From Bacillota bacterium (GTDB taxonomy: Bacteria > Bacillota > Clostridia > Lachnospirales > Lachnospiraceae), in NCBI GenBank assembly GCA_023436065.1, contig JAEZKU010000024.1, positions 124,001-188,000 on the forward strand: a DNA stretch of 64,000 nucleotides, written 5' to 3'. Within the stretch, counting starts at the first letter, position 1; each line of letters starts with the position of its first letter. Below, one piece after another: positions 44,035-53,437 of this stretch. Below the pieces are notes generated by a model. That model saw only the letters and a program-made list of their open reading frames with translations. It searched no databases and had not been told where the DNA came from. The translations under genes were made by a program, and so were the position numbers.

Positions 44035-44883
44035 TTATTCCTTAACACCGCCTAAGGCAACACCCGCAATAATGTATTTCGACAGTAGGAAATACACAAT
44101 AAACAGAGGTAATACCGTAAGTGCCAGCCCCAGGTATATTGATCCCAATTCAGCCTTATAAATATCACCTCTCAGTAAGCTTACCATGATTGGTAAAGTA
44201 GCTTTCCTTTGATCCGTCAGTAATACCATTGGCATGAACAGGGTATTCCAGCTTCCTACAAAAGCGAATATTGCCTGTGTTGCAATTGCAGGTTTCATGA
44301 TCGGTATAATAATTCGATTGAATATAGAAAATTCACCTGCCCCATCGATACGACCGGAAGCCACAATATCAAGGTGTAAGGTTGCCAACAGGTACTGTCT
44401 CATAAAAAACACTACGGTAGGCGCAGCAATCGAGGGCAATATCAGTGGTAAGAAATTATTAGTCAGATGAATTTTATACATCAGCTGATAAAAACCAATG
44501 GAAGTAACCTGTGCAGGGATCATCATAACCGCCAGGATAAAGGTAAAGAACGGCTGACGAAGTCTCCAGTCATAAGCAACCAAACCATAAGCTGTCATGG
44601 ATGAAAAATATACTGTACATAACGTTACACCGATGGATATAATCATGGAATTACCAAACCCTCTGACCGGATTAAATGCCTTACCGACAAAAACCTGAAA
44701 GTTATCAAGAAGATGTACTGAAGGGATGAGCGACAAAGCATGTTGCTGTATCTCAGGGGTATTACGGGTAGCATTCACAATCATAATCCAGAAAGGTAAT
44801 ATACTTAAGATAGATAAAAAAACACACACAATATAGATCACAATTTTGTAGATACGTCCTGCTGTAGTTACTTCATGTCTCAT
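44035..44883 (-). CDS. ABC sugar transporter permease (MalG type)
   Basis: A 282-residue inner-membrane permease with six hydrophobic segments. The EAA-loop region reads VASGRIDGAGEFSIFNRIIIPIMKPAIA, whose ASGRIDGAGE and PIMKPA parts match the motif that contacts the ATPase in carbohydrate (CUT1) importers. Its start overlaps the stop of the first permease (ATGA). Last gene of the importer; no ATP-binding subunit is encoded, so a shared MsmK-type ATPase encoded elsewhere is expected. Confidence 0.93.
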   Translation of the reverse strand: MRHEVTTAGRIYKIVIYIVCVFLSILSILPFWIMIVNATRNTPEIQQHALSLIPSVHLLDNFQVFVGKAFNPVRGFGNSMIISIGVTLCTVYFSSMTAYGLVAYDWRLRQPFFTFILAVMMIPAQVTSIGFYQLMYKIHLTNNFLPLILPSIAAPTVVFFMRQYLLATLHLDIVASGRIDGAGEFSIFNRIIIPIMKPAIATQAIFAFVGSWNTLFMPMVLLTDQRKATLPIMVSLLRGDIYKAELGSIYLGLALTVLPLFIVYFLLSKYIIAGVALGGVKE

Positions 44884-45863
44884 CCTGCTGTCCTCCCTGC
44901 ATCCTTAAGCGATTTCTTATAAGCTTTTCTCATGGCCTTTTCCTGTTTCGCAAGCCTGGAGGCATCCCTATCACGCATGACATAGAATACAATCAGCGAT
45001 AAAGCAGAAATAATAACAAACATAATCATACTCGCAGCAGCGGCTCTGTTATATAGATAACTTCCGGAGAAAGCCTGATTATATATGAAAACGCTTGTGG
45101 TAAGTGTAGCATTGTCCGGTCCACCCATGAGGTACAACCGCGGTATATCGAACATCTGTAGACCGCCTATTAAGCTCGTAATCAGCGTATAAACCAGAAT
45201 GGTTCTCAAGTTAGGTATCGTAACATAGAAAAAGGTCTGCGTACCTGTCGCCCCGTCAATCTCTGATGCTTCAAATAACTCCGGACTAATTCCCAACACA
45301 CCCGATATCAATACAATCATCGTATATCCATACCACATCCAGAACTGAATAAAGGCTACCACTCCTCTTGCAGATGTTTTGCTGACAGAAAAGTTAATGG
45401 GTTCTTCAATCACTCCAAGGGATAACAATATGTCATTCGCCGGTCCGATCGGATAGCTGAAAATCGCATTGAATAAAATCGCTATCGTTGCGGCTGTAAT
45501 AATATTTGGCATATAAAAAATCACTTTAAAAAACCCTTGCCCCTTTATCTTACGACGATGGTTGGTAAACCATGCGGTAATCAGGAGGGCAAGCAGAATC
45601 TGAGGGATGAAGTTCACCAGCCAAATAACAACCGTATTGGATAAGGATTCTCTGAAGGACGGATTCCTCAATATTGTTGCAAAGTTCTTAAACGGATCCT
45701 CTTTCAGGAAATGATAATCCGTTGCGCCCAGACCCTTAAAATCGGTAAATCCTATGACAGCAGTATAAATAATGGGATATAGGGAAAAGAAAAGGAAAGC
45801 AAGGACAAAAGGAATACAGAATATATAACCGTACTTTGCATAACTGACACTCTTACGTCGCAT
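44880..45863 (-). CDS. ABC sugar transporter permease (MalF/UgpA type)
   Basis: A 327-residue permease with six to seven hydrophobic segments. The EAA-loop region is ELFEASEIDGATGTQTFFYVTIPNLR, matching the EAASIDGA-x-I-P pattern by its parts EASEIDGATG and TIPNL. It pairs with the MalG-type permease through a 4-bp overlap and forms the membrane channel of a CUT1 carbohydrate importer. The basic C-terminus (KAYKKSLKDAGR) faces the cytoplasm. GGAGGTGA precedes the ATG. Confidence 0.93.
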   Translation of the reverse strand: MRRKSVSYAKYGYIFCIPFVLAFLFFSLYPIIYTAVIGFTDFKGLGATDYHFLKEDPFKNFATILRNPSFRESLSNTVVIWLVNFIPQILLALLITAWFTNHRRKIKGQGFFKVIFYMPNIITAATIAILFNAIFSYPIGPANDILLSLGVIEEPINFSVSKTSARGVVAFIQFWMWYGYTMIVLISGVLGISPELFEASEIDGATGTQTFFYVTIPNLRTILVYTLITSLIGGLQMFDIPRLYLMGGPDNATLTTSVFIYNQAFSGSYLYNRAAAASMIMFVIISALSLIVFYVMRDRDASRLAKQEKAMRKAYKKSLKDAGRTAG

Positions 45864-45928
45864 AAGCGTTCACCTCCGGTAATTTTGTAAGTATATGTCA
45901 TCCTGTCAACCTATGAAACATAAGATAT

Positions 45929-45960
45929 GGGGCGGACGAATAGGCCATCCGCCCGCCCCG
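45929..45960 (-). terminator. GC-rich hairpin between the binding-protein and permease genes
   Basis: GGGGCGG and CCGCCCC arms with extra pairing form a very GC-rich stem in an AT-rich region, without a T tract. Hairpins in this place commonly stabilise the binding-protein mRNA or reduce read-through so that the binding protein is made in excess; that role is inferred. Confidence 0.65.
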
Positions 45961-45979
45961 GGATATGATATAAACTTTA

Positions 45980-47371
45980 TTATTCTACAACAACATCCAG
46001 GTTATCTGCTACCTGCTGCTTGAAGTCAGCAATTGCCTGCTCACGTGTCTTATTACCGGCAGTGTACTCCCGTACCTGATCTCGCCAGTACGTATTGATT
46101 GTCTCATCATACTGAGTCAGGTTATTACCGTTAGCGTTCTTACCTGCAGGAATGAAAACATCAAACATATTCTGTCCGCCAAGGAAAGGTACAGAACCAT
46201 CAGACCTCTTCATCACTGTACCGGAAGCAACTGCATCCTTGGTACCGGCTTTATTTAATAATCCATTGGCCCATAAATACTGAAGGCCGGTATCTGAACT
46301 GTCAAGTGTAATCCACTGAATGACCTTACCAACTGATGCGGGGATCTTCGTATTTTTATTAGCAAGAACCCATGTGCCGCCCCAGAAGAAACCGATCGGA
46401 GACTCAGTCACAGCCCAGTCACCGCTTGTCTCAGGAGTATTATTTGCTAAAACATAATTAATAAACCATGCAGGACCAAAATAACCAAAGATTTTTTTTG
46501 CACCGGCATCCTTCATGTCAGCAAACCATGCATCCTGCCAGTCTCTGGTATCATTGTGGTAGTTATTATCTTTTAATTTCTTAGCAAGATCTAAGAAAGC
46601 TTCACGATTGGGATCGATGGTCAACTTGCCATCAACAATCCAACCTTGATCGGAGCTGTTCTCTACTGCATGCCAGATATCACCGTCACCGGATACGATA
46701 CCATAGCCCTTATTCTTTAACTCAGCTGCTGCAGCGAAGAATTTATCCCAACCGGGACCAATCTTATCTTTAATCACTGCAGGATCATCTGTACCCCATA
46801 CATCCTTAGCGATGGAACGACGATAAATAAAAGCACCGCCTGTAGCCTGGTATCCGAGTCCGACTAAATTACCATCCGGATTAGTTCCGATATCAACTGT
46901 ATACTGGGCAATGTCAGCCTCTTTTATCAGGTTGTCCACGTCAATATCCAGATCCTTATAGGAAGCTGCGTACTGATATGCATCACCCTTGGTATACTTT
47001 AAGACGAATGCAGCTTCTGCAGCATAGATATCAGGAGCGTCTGCACCACCGGCTGCAAGTGCCTGGTCAAGAGCGGGCTGATATGCACCGTCCGTAGTAG
47101 CGATCACGGTAGGTTTAATCTCAAGTGCAAAATCAGGATTTGCTTCCTTGAATTTCGCCATCATCCCTGGTATTTCCTCTGTGAATGCCCACAGGTTAAG
47201 GGTTTTCACGCTGGTATCATCAGTAACTGCTGCTGTAGGTGCCTGGGTTGCTTCACCCGTAACCCCGGTAGACGGGGTTTTGGTGTCGTCTGTTATTTCC
47301 TTTTTGCCGCAACCTGTTACCGTAGTAGCAACAAACGCGAGGCAAAATAATATTACGACAAAACGCTTCAT
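45980..47371 (-). CDS. Extracellular sugar-binding lipoprotein
   Basis: A 463-residue solute-binding protein of the ABC carbohydrate family. A lipoprotein signal with the lipobox VTGC (Cys21) is followed by a Thr/Ala-rich linker and the mature domain starting at TLNLWAFTEEIPGMM. The segments IYAAEAAFVLKY, FFWGGTWVLAN and TYWRDQVREYTAG fit the family. The protein is anchored outside the membrane and delivers an oligosaccharide to the two permeases downstream. Sugar specificity is unknown; the alpha-xylosidase and fucosidase elsewhere in the window are not linked to it by position. Confidence 0.93.
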   Translation of the reverse strand: MKRFVVILFCLAFVATTVTGCGKKEITDDTKTPSTGVTGEATQAPTAAVTDDTSVKTLNLWAFTEEIPGMMAKFKEANPDFALEIKPTVIATTDGAYQPALDQALAAGGADAPDIYAAEAAFVLKYTKGDAYQYAASYKDLDIDVDNLIKEADIAQYTVDIGTNPDGNLVGLGYQATGGAFIYRRSIAKDVWGTDDPAVIKDKIGPGWDKFFAAAAELKNKGYGIVSGDGDIWHAVENSSDQGWIVDGKLTIDPNREAFLDLAKKLKDNNYHNDTRDWQDAWFADMKDAGAKKIFGYFGPAWFINYVLANNTPETSGDWAVTESPIGFFWGGTWVLANKNTKIPASVGKVIQWITLDSSDTGLQYLWANGLLNKAGTKDAVASGTVMKRSDGSVPFLGGQNMFDVFIPAGKNANGNNLTQYDETINTYWRDQVREYTAGNKTREQAIADFKQQVADNLDVVVE

Positions 47372-47510
47372 CTAATTCCCTCCCTCGGTTTCATGGTTAG
47401 AATGATTCTTCATCATAGCATTATTATTACCCTTTCATGACGCAATATTTCACGTTTCGACATGATAATCTCAGTAATAATATCCATTAGTCCCGCATTT
47501 TGTATGGGAA

Positions 47511-50420
47511 TTATTCATTGAACTTCGCACCGCATTTCGGACAGACATTGTCACCTTTATAGACATGTCCACATCGGTAGCAGCATTTTACACTGTGCTT
47601 TTCCTTGGCGATATAAGCAATATCCCGGGACTCCGGTTTTTCCTTGAGATAAGCGACAAAATCGTTTAAAATCTCAGTGAATTCTTCCACATTCGATAAA
47701 TCCAAGGAATTGGACAGCTTGATCCTGCCGGAGCTTTCTGTTTCAGCATAAATTTTCCTGCCTCTTCGGGCTGTGATTCTCACGACCTTCATAACATCCA
47801 GTATGCCCGCCTCAGTGATCGTGTTATAAAAGATATGATCAGGCGTCAATACAAAGCCTCTTCCACCATTTGCTTTCATTGATGAATCACAAATTAATAT
47901 AGGAAATTCATATTTTCCTCGTTCGGATGCATAGGTGTTGAGTGCATGATTGATTACTGCACTTTCTTCCTCCTTATTACGAAGTCCCTTTCTCACATCA
48001 TAAAAATAAACTCTTGCTGCTTCCGTCACCAGCTTTCCCAAATCCTTTGACAATTTAGCTACAAGCTGTTCGCATTCATTCATTTTTATCTTTGTCAGGC
48101 GTTTATCGATGATACCCAGCGTATTGCTCTTCAGTTCGGGAAGCAGATCCCTTTTTGTGATTTCTTCATATGCCTTAAGACCTCTTTCAAAGGTAAGTTC
48201 TGCAGGGTCACCGTATATTTTCTGGATTTCTGCTTCATCCAGGGCAGCAATTCTGTCCTGGATATTCTCCAGATACGGCGTAATATTCTTTTCTGTAAAC
48301 CCTTCCTTCTTTAAGTTTTGATATAACCGCATATAGGAGCTTCTGTCTTTGGCATTCGCTTTCTTAATAAAAGAAGCAATCTCCTGCTTTTCAGCTTCTT
48401 CTCTTCTTAACTCCAGATATTCCAAGTCCTCAGAGTGATCTATCACCTGATACTGTTTGATCCTGTCCTTGTATAACGAATACTTCTTCTTACTGATCTG
48501 TCCTGGTATCTCCTGTCGGAGGGAATTGAGCTCTTTTCTTGCCCTGATTTCGAGAAGCTTCTGTAAGGGCTGCAGTAAAGTCTCCCTGAGTTCATCACTT
48601 AACTCTTCCTTTTTAATCTCCTCCATCACCCTGATGATATAATTGTAATCCTTATCCCGGCAGGCTTCTGCCTTAATCTTCAGGGCAATTTCTTTATCAA
48701 CATAGGGTGCAAGGGTAATGCCTTCATCCTTCATGGAAGCTGGCAAGTTATTATTTTCATCAATTCTACTGCTGTCGTATTCCTTTTTGTGCTTCCTATC
48801 TCTTTCTTTGATATTCTTAATTTGGGATACTTTGAATTTTTTTCTCTCCGGGCTAAACTCAGTATTACTCTCTATTCTATCGTCTTCCTCCCGGTATCGG
48901 GAAAGAGTAAACAAGCTGTCCAACTCATCGTCATCCTCAGCATTCGAAAGTCCTTTCATTCCATTCGAGTCTTTGCTTCCCTTCGAACTATGTTTACCTG
49001 TCATAGCATTCGCTTCGGGATCTCTGCTGTGAATCTTTTCTTCTATACCTTCCTTACTATTATCTTCACTAATCTCTTTATTTTTTTCTCTATTGTTTTC
49101 TCTATTACTTTCTTTATTATTTTCTTTATTGCTTCCTTTATTACTTTCTTTATTGTGTTCTTCTTTATTGTTTTCTAAATTACTTTCTTTATCTTTTTCT
49201 CTATTACTTTCTTTATCTTTTTCTCTATTACTTTCTTTATTATTTTCTATATTATTTTCTTTATTATTTTCCTTATTCTTTTCTTTCTCAGCTATTGCAG
49301 TTTGTTCTCTCTTGTCTACTTCCTTGACTATTATTCTTTCGCATCTTTCTACACTTTTGTGTGGATAGAAGCCCATATCCATCTTTTCCTTGAGAGCATT
49401 TACCTCCTGATCAGACAAGGAATCTATCTCTTCACATAGTTCCTCCAGCTGCGTATCATTCTGACTTTTTTTCTGTTTATATTCATTTTCATATTTATTA
49501 AAATTACAGTTATAGGTTCTGTCTCCCATTTTCCCTATAATTTCAATGTAATCCTCATAGGCCTCTTTATCCTCTTCAAAATCAAGGGTATACACACTGC
49601 CCTCAGAAATAAGCTGGTGCGGCTTGGGTGTAAAGAGGCGATGACAGACATGACAAGTATATACCCTTGCCAGGTATACCCCCTTTTCATCTGTATCAAC
49701 CAACAGCTCCTCGCCCTCAGGATAAATCACCATATAGAGCTTTTCCTTACATATCGGGCATTTACAGCCGACCTTATAGAAGTTGTTACCAATCCTGCTT
49801 TTTAATTTCTCCTGCTCCGTTAAGTTGCACTTTTCAAAGGCATGTTGTTCGCTCTTCCATACGATTTTATGCCAGAGCCCGATATCATATTTTCCTTTTG
49901 TCTGCGCCTCTTCCCCTGGCACCTCTTCTACTGCCGGTTCGTCCAGCTTCCGATCCTTAAGTTCCTGCTGCTCCAATATAATCCGGATCATATCCTCATA
50001 GGTTATCTGAACCCCGTATCTGTACAACCTGAGATTATCTGCTGACAGAATCGGCTCAATCTCAATTTCCTTTAATATATTACCAAATAAAGCATTAATC
50101 TGTGGATAATCGCGTTCTACCGTCAAGCCTTTGATTTTACCCCATTTTCCGAAAGCATACAGAGTCATATTGAGGACATTTTCCAGCAGTTCATTCTTGG
50201 TAATCTGTATAATGGAATCCTCTTTCAGATTCACTTCCACTGCATTGCTGCCTATCACCTTATTGCTAAAATCAAATATCATAACTTTGTCACTGCCTGT
50301 GAGAACCAGACCGTTATTCCGGATGATAAAGATATCGTTCCAGGTAAAATTTCTGCCCATGGTATTGATCAGCTTTACAAATACGACCTTCAGCGCTGCG
50401 TTTGCTCTCAGTAAAATCAT
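47511..50420 (-). CDS. Large zinc-ribbon protein with low-complexity charged centre
   Basis: A 969-residue soluble protein not matched to a known function. A first zinc-ribbon-like unit has CPIC near residue 218 and CHVC near 257. Residues about 375-455 are low complexity, built from N-K-E-S-N-R-E-K-D units, with a 24-base DNA repeat encoding KDKESNRE twice. A long charged helical part (about 560-800) follows. Then comes a domain near 845-930 (GRGFVLTPDHIFYNTI, KIYAETESSGRIKLSNSL) that looks like a small PH-like beta domain used to read a state, and a C-terminal zinc ribbon CYRCGHVY-CPKCGAKF. GGAAGGAA precedes the ATG. It sits upstream of no other same-strand gene within 139 bp. Confidence 0.75.
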   Translation of the reverse strand: MILLRANAALKVVFVKLINTMGRNFTWNDIFIIRNNGLVLTGSDKVMIFDFSNKVIGSNAVEVNLKEDSIIQITKNELLENVLNMTLYAFGKWGKIKGLTVERDYPQINALFGNILKEIEIEPILSADNLRLYRYGVQITYEDMIRIILEQQELKDRKLDEPAVEEVPGEEAQTKGKYDIGLWHKIVWKSEQHAFEKCNLTEQEKLKSRIGNNFYKVGCKCPICKEKLYMVIYPEGEELLVDTDEKGVYLARVYTCHVCHRLFTPKPHQLISEGSVYTLDFEEDKEAYEDYIEIIGKMGDRTYNCNFNKYENEYKQKKSQNDTQLEELCEEIDSLSDQEVNALKEKMDMGFYPHKSVERCERIIVKEVDKREQTAIAEKEKNKENNKENNIENNKESNREKDKESNREKDKESNLENNKEEHNKESNKGSNKENNKESNRENNREKNKEISEDNSKEGIEEKIHSRDPEANAMTGKHSSKGSKDSNGMKGLSNAEDDDELDSLFTLSRYREEDDRIESNTEFSPERKKFKVSQIKNIKERDRKHKKEYDSSRIDENNNLPASMKDEGITLAPYVDKEIALKIKAEACRDKDYNYIIRVMEEIKKEELSDELRETLLQPLQKLLEIRARKELNSLRQEIPGQISKKKYSLYKDRIKQYQVIDHSEDLEYLELRREEAEKQEIASFIKKANAKDRSSYMRLYQNLKKEGFTEKNITPYLENIQDRIAALDEAEIQKIYGDPAELTFERGLKAYEEITKRDLLPELKSNTLGIIDKRLTKIKMNECEQLVAKLSKDLGKLVTEAARVYFYDVRKGLRNKEEESAVINHALNTYASERGKYEFPILICDSSMKANGGRGFVLTPDHIFYNTITEAGILDVMKVVRITARRGRKIYAETESSGRIKLSNSLDLSNVEEFTEILNDFVAYLKEKPESRDIAYIAKEKHSVKCCYRCGHVYKGDNVCPKCGAKFNE

Positions 50421-50518
50421 AATGAACTTCCTTCCCGTCGATGATCTAACGCTTCGTTACTATATGATTTATCGGAATATTTCAACTTTTTTAATATACC
50501 TTTTTCACTTTCTCATTT

Positions 50519-53245
50519 CTAATCTTCATCCAATAGTTCACGAATATTCTCATCAAACCGGTCTCCAAGATAAGCTCTTCCCTTAGGCAGCCTGTCCAAA
50601 TAATCACTTCGTATCTGTTCGTTGATACGAGCGATTTCTTCCTTCAAATCACCGGCTGATAGTCTTAGAGCACCCTTTCCCATGATGATCAGCTGCTCCA
50701 GGGCATCGGAAGTAGCTACAGTAACACGATGATCCTTCGCGATTTCATGTGTTACTTTCTCGATATATTGATCTGCAGTCTCGGCTTCCTTGGTATAAAC
50801 CACATGAATATTATGATAATCCTGGACCTCACCGACTCCCCCTTTTACCTTGTAGGCATCAAATACCAGGATCAGGATACAGTTCTTAAACCCCTGATAA
50901 TTACTTAGGATATCCATGAGTTTATTTCTTGCGGCATCCATATTCTCCTTGGCAAGTTCAGCCAACTCCTCCCAGGAAAAGATGATATTATATCCGTCAA
51001 CCAGCAGGTAATCCATGATTGTCTCCATCTTCTTCTGTGGTTGCTGTATTGCTGAAGGTTCAGACCTCCTTATCGGGAGCGAAGCTTTTTTCTCATAACC
51101 CAGTGCGCCCTGGGAAGGGTACGTTTTCTGTTTGATCGGACCGAAGGTACGAACAAAGATTTCTTCCAATTCCTTATCCTCTTTGATTGAACCTTCAAAG
51201 CTTTTGCGGGAACTTATACTCGCCTTATCCTTTGATAAAGGCTCTGTTTGCCGTTCTACAGCTATAGAATTATTCTTTCCTCCGTCCCTATTTCCCTGAG
51301 AAGCTTCAAGATGCATATACTCTTGCACTCTGTCCCAATTTACAGTAAATCCCGCACCATGAGCACAGAAAACAGAGCCCGTCGGATTCTCCAAATCGCG
51401 CTCGCTGTCATACCCCATACTCTCTATCACTTCATCAGCATTATGACAGGGTTCATATCCCTTTAGCAGACAGAACAGCCTTCCTCTGCCCTTGGTATAA
51501 GCATTCACTTCGGACTGATAGCCCTGCAGGGTAGCAACCGGAGCGCTGCCCGTGAGAACTGCTGTCTCATTCCCGATCTCCGGTGGATGGAATATTCCAC
51601 ACATCCTCTGTAGGTCTGACATTGCTCTTCCCACCGTCTCTGCAGGAATTTCCAGCCTATAATTATAGTACGGCTCCAGTAGAATACTTTTTGCCTTTTT
51701 TAGTCCCTGTCTTACCGCTCTGTAGGTAGCTTGTCTGAAATCTCCGCCTTCCGTATGTTTAAGATGTGCACGACCATTGATCAGAGTGATCTTAAGATCG
51801 GTAACCGGAGAGCCTGTTAATACCCCAAGATGCTCCTTCTCCTCCAGATGGGTCAGTATCAACCTCTGCCAGTTACGGTCCAAATTATCCTCACTACAGC
51901 TGCTGTCAAATTCCAGACCGCTCCCGGGCTCACCCGGTTCAAGTAACAGATGAACTTCTGCATAGTGGCGCAGCGGTTCAAAATGCCCGACACCTATGAC
52001 CGGCTCCTGTATCGTCTCTTTATAGACAATATTACCCTGATCGAATTCCACGTTAAAACCGAATCGGACCAATATCTGTGCCTTCAGGACCTCAACCTGC
52101 ACCTCTCCCATCAGCTGTACATGTATTTCCTTCAACTGATCAGACCACACAATATGAAGCAGTGGATCTTCCTCCTCCAGCTGACGGATTTTAGACAGCA
52201 CGGTATGCGCATCGAGGCCCAGAGGCAGTAACAGCTTATAATTTAGAACAGGCTCAAGCATCGGCAGTTCGGACACAGCCTCTGTTCCAAGTCCTTCCCC
52301 CGGATAGGTTCTGCTAAGTCCGGTTACCGCGCATACACAGCCTTGCTCAGCAGCCTCCAAAGTCTCGTATCTGACCCCGGAGTATATTCTGATCTGATCC
52401 ACCTTCTCTTCCCATACATCGGTTTCCAGCACCTGATTCTCACGATTGCTCAGCAGTTCCTTTACCTTCAGTCTTCCCCCTGTGATTTTCATATAGGTCA
52501 GACGGTTCCCCTGTTCATCTCTGGCGATCTTAAAGACCTTTGCACCGAATTCTTCCTTGGGTTCAGGCAGGGTCGTATACCCGGCAAGTCCCTGAAGAAA
52601 TGCCTCTACACCTTCCAGTTTTAGTGCAGAGCCAAAGTAACAGGGAAAAATTTTTCTGTTCTTAATCATGGCTTTGATCAGATCAGTCTCAAGAATCCCC
52701 TTCTCGGTATATTGATTCAGCAATGCTTCATCACACATTGCAAGATTTTCCATAAATTCTTCGGAGCTTAAGTCTGCACCAAAATCCACGCAGCTATCCT
52801 CCAGCAGCCTCTTCAATTCCTCCAACAGGGCTTTTCTGTCCGTACCCTCTAAATCCATCTTATTCACAAAAAGAAAGGTGGGTACCCGATAACGTGCAAG
52901 AAGTCTCCATAAGGTTAAGGTATGTCCCTGCACTCCGTCACTTCCGCTGATGACCAGTATCGCATAATCCAGTACCTGCAGTGTACGCTCCATTTCCGAG
53001 GAAAAATCCACATGTCCCGGTGTATCCAACAAAGTTGCCTCCATATCCTGATAGGAGAACACAGCCTGCTTTGAAAAGATGGTAATCCCTCTCGCACGTT
53101 CCATCTCATAGGTATCCAGAAAAGCATCCTTGTGATCTACCCTGCCCAATTTTCTGATACTGCCGGTAAGATAAAGTAACCCCTCCGCCAGTGTTGTTTT
53201 TCCTGCATCTACATGGGCCAAGATCCCAATTACCAACTTTTTCAT
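50519..53245 (-). CDS. TetM-like ribosomal protection GTPase fused to a YacP/Rae1-type NYN nuclease domain
   Basis: A 908-residue protein. Residues 1-650 follow the EF-G/Tet(M) order: GTPase motifs AHVDAGKTT (10-18), RGITIF, DTPGHVDF, NKMD and a GSAL G5, then domains II-V. A linker of about 90 charged residues (655-740) leads to residues 744-908, which match the NYN-type ribosome-dependent A-site endonuclease Rae1/YacP (LLVDGYNIIFSW, ILVFDAYKVKGG, VYTKEAETADQYIEK, VATSDALEQL, GALRLSAGDL), keeping its acidic residues. A GTPase that docks on the ribosome joined to a nuclease that cuts mRNA in the A site suggests one ribosome-directed machine. Tetracycline protection is possible but unproven. 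Single gene. Confidence 0.9.
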   Translation of the reverse strand: MKKLVIGILAHVDAGKTTLAEGLLYLTGSIRKLGRVDHKDAFLDTYEMERARGITIFSKQAVFSYQDMEATLLDTPGHVDFSSEMERTLQVLDYAILVISGSDGVQGHTLTLWRLLARYRVPTFLFVNKMDLEGTDRKALLEELKRLLEDSCVDFGADLSSEEFMENLAMCDEALLNQYTEKGILETDLIKAMIKNRKIFPCYFGSALKLEGVEAFLQGLAGYTTLPEPKEEFGAKVFKIARDEQGNRLTYMKITGGRLKVKELLSNRENQVLETDVWEEKVDQIRIYSGVRYETLEAAEQGCVCAVTGLSRTYPGEGLGTEAVSELPMLEPVLNYKLLLPLGLDAHTVLSKIRQLEEEDPLLHIVWSDQLKEIHVQLMGEVQVEVLKAQILVRFGFNVEFDQGNIVYKETIQEPVIGVGHFEPLRHYAEVHLLLEPGEPGSGLEFDSSCSEDNLDRNWQRLILTHLEEKEHLGVLTGSPVTDLKITLINGRAHLKHTEGGDFRQATYRAVRQGLKKAKSILLEPYYNYRLEIPAETVGRAMSDLQRMCGIFHPPEIGNETAVLTGSAPVATLQGYQSEVNAYTKGRGRLFCLLKGYEPCHNADEVIESMGYDSERDLENPTGSVFCAHGAGFTVNWDRVQEYMHLEASQGNRDGGKNNSIAVERQTEPLSKDKASISSRKSFEGSIKEDKELEEIFVRTFGPIKQKTYPSQGALGYEKKASLPIRRSEPSAIQQPQKKMETIMDYLLVDGYNIIFSWEELAELAKENMDAARNKLMDILSNYQGFKNCILILVFDAYKVKGGVGEVQDYHNIHVVYTKEAETADQYIEKVTHEIAKDHRVTVATSDALEQLIIMGKGALRLSAGDLKEEIARINEQIRSDYLDRLPKGRAYLGDRFDENIRELLDED

Positions 53246-53350
53246 TATTCATCTCCTGTAACATTTAGGTTCACACTTCTTGTATAAGAATAATAATAAA
53301 ATATATATTTCGGGAATGCAAGGTGTTCCTGACAGGAGTATAAATTATAC

Positions 53351-53379
53351 TTGACCTTCTATTTACAGAGGCGTATAAT
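53351..53379 (+). promoter_or_regulatory. Promoter of the second MATE gene
   Basis: TTGACC (53351-53356) and TATAAT (53374-53379) with a 17-bp spacer on the plus strand, about 60 bp before the start codon at 53438. Preceded by GTATAAATTATAC, a short palindrome at 53338-53350. Confidence 0.75.
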
Positions 53380-53437
53380 CGCTATTCAGACGACAGCTTT
53401 GTGTATACAATTGAAATTTGATATCAGGTGATTTATT

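Noticed and set aside
49060..49300. Tandem 24-base repeats that might look like a CRISPR or satellite array
   Set aside because: They are in frame within the 969-residue gene, encode K-D-K-E-S-N-R-E, and have no unique spacers.
49093..49368. Long plus-strand open frame rich in Leu, Ser and Phe
   Set aside because: It is the antisense shadow of the Asn/Lys/Glu repeat tract and has no ribosome binding site.
50519..53245. Calling the gene tetM
   Set aside because: The sequence is well diverged and carries a nuclease domain absent from Tet(M); resistance cannot be claimed from motifs.
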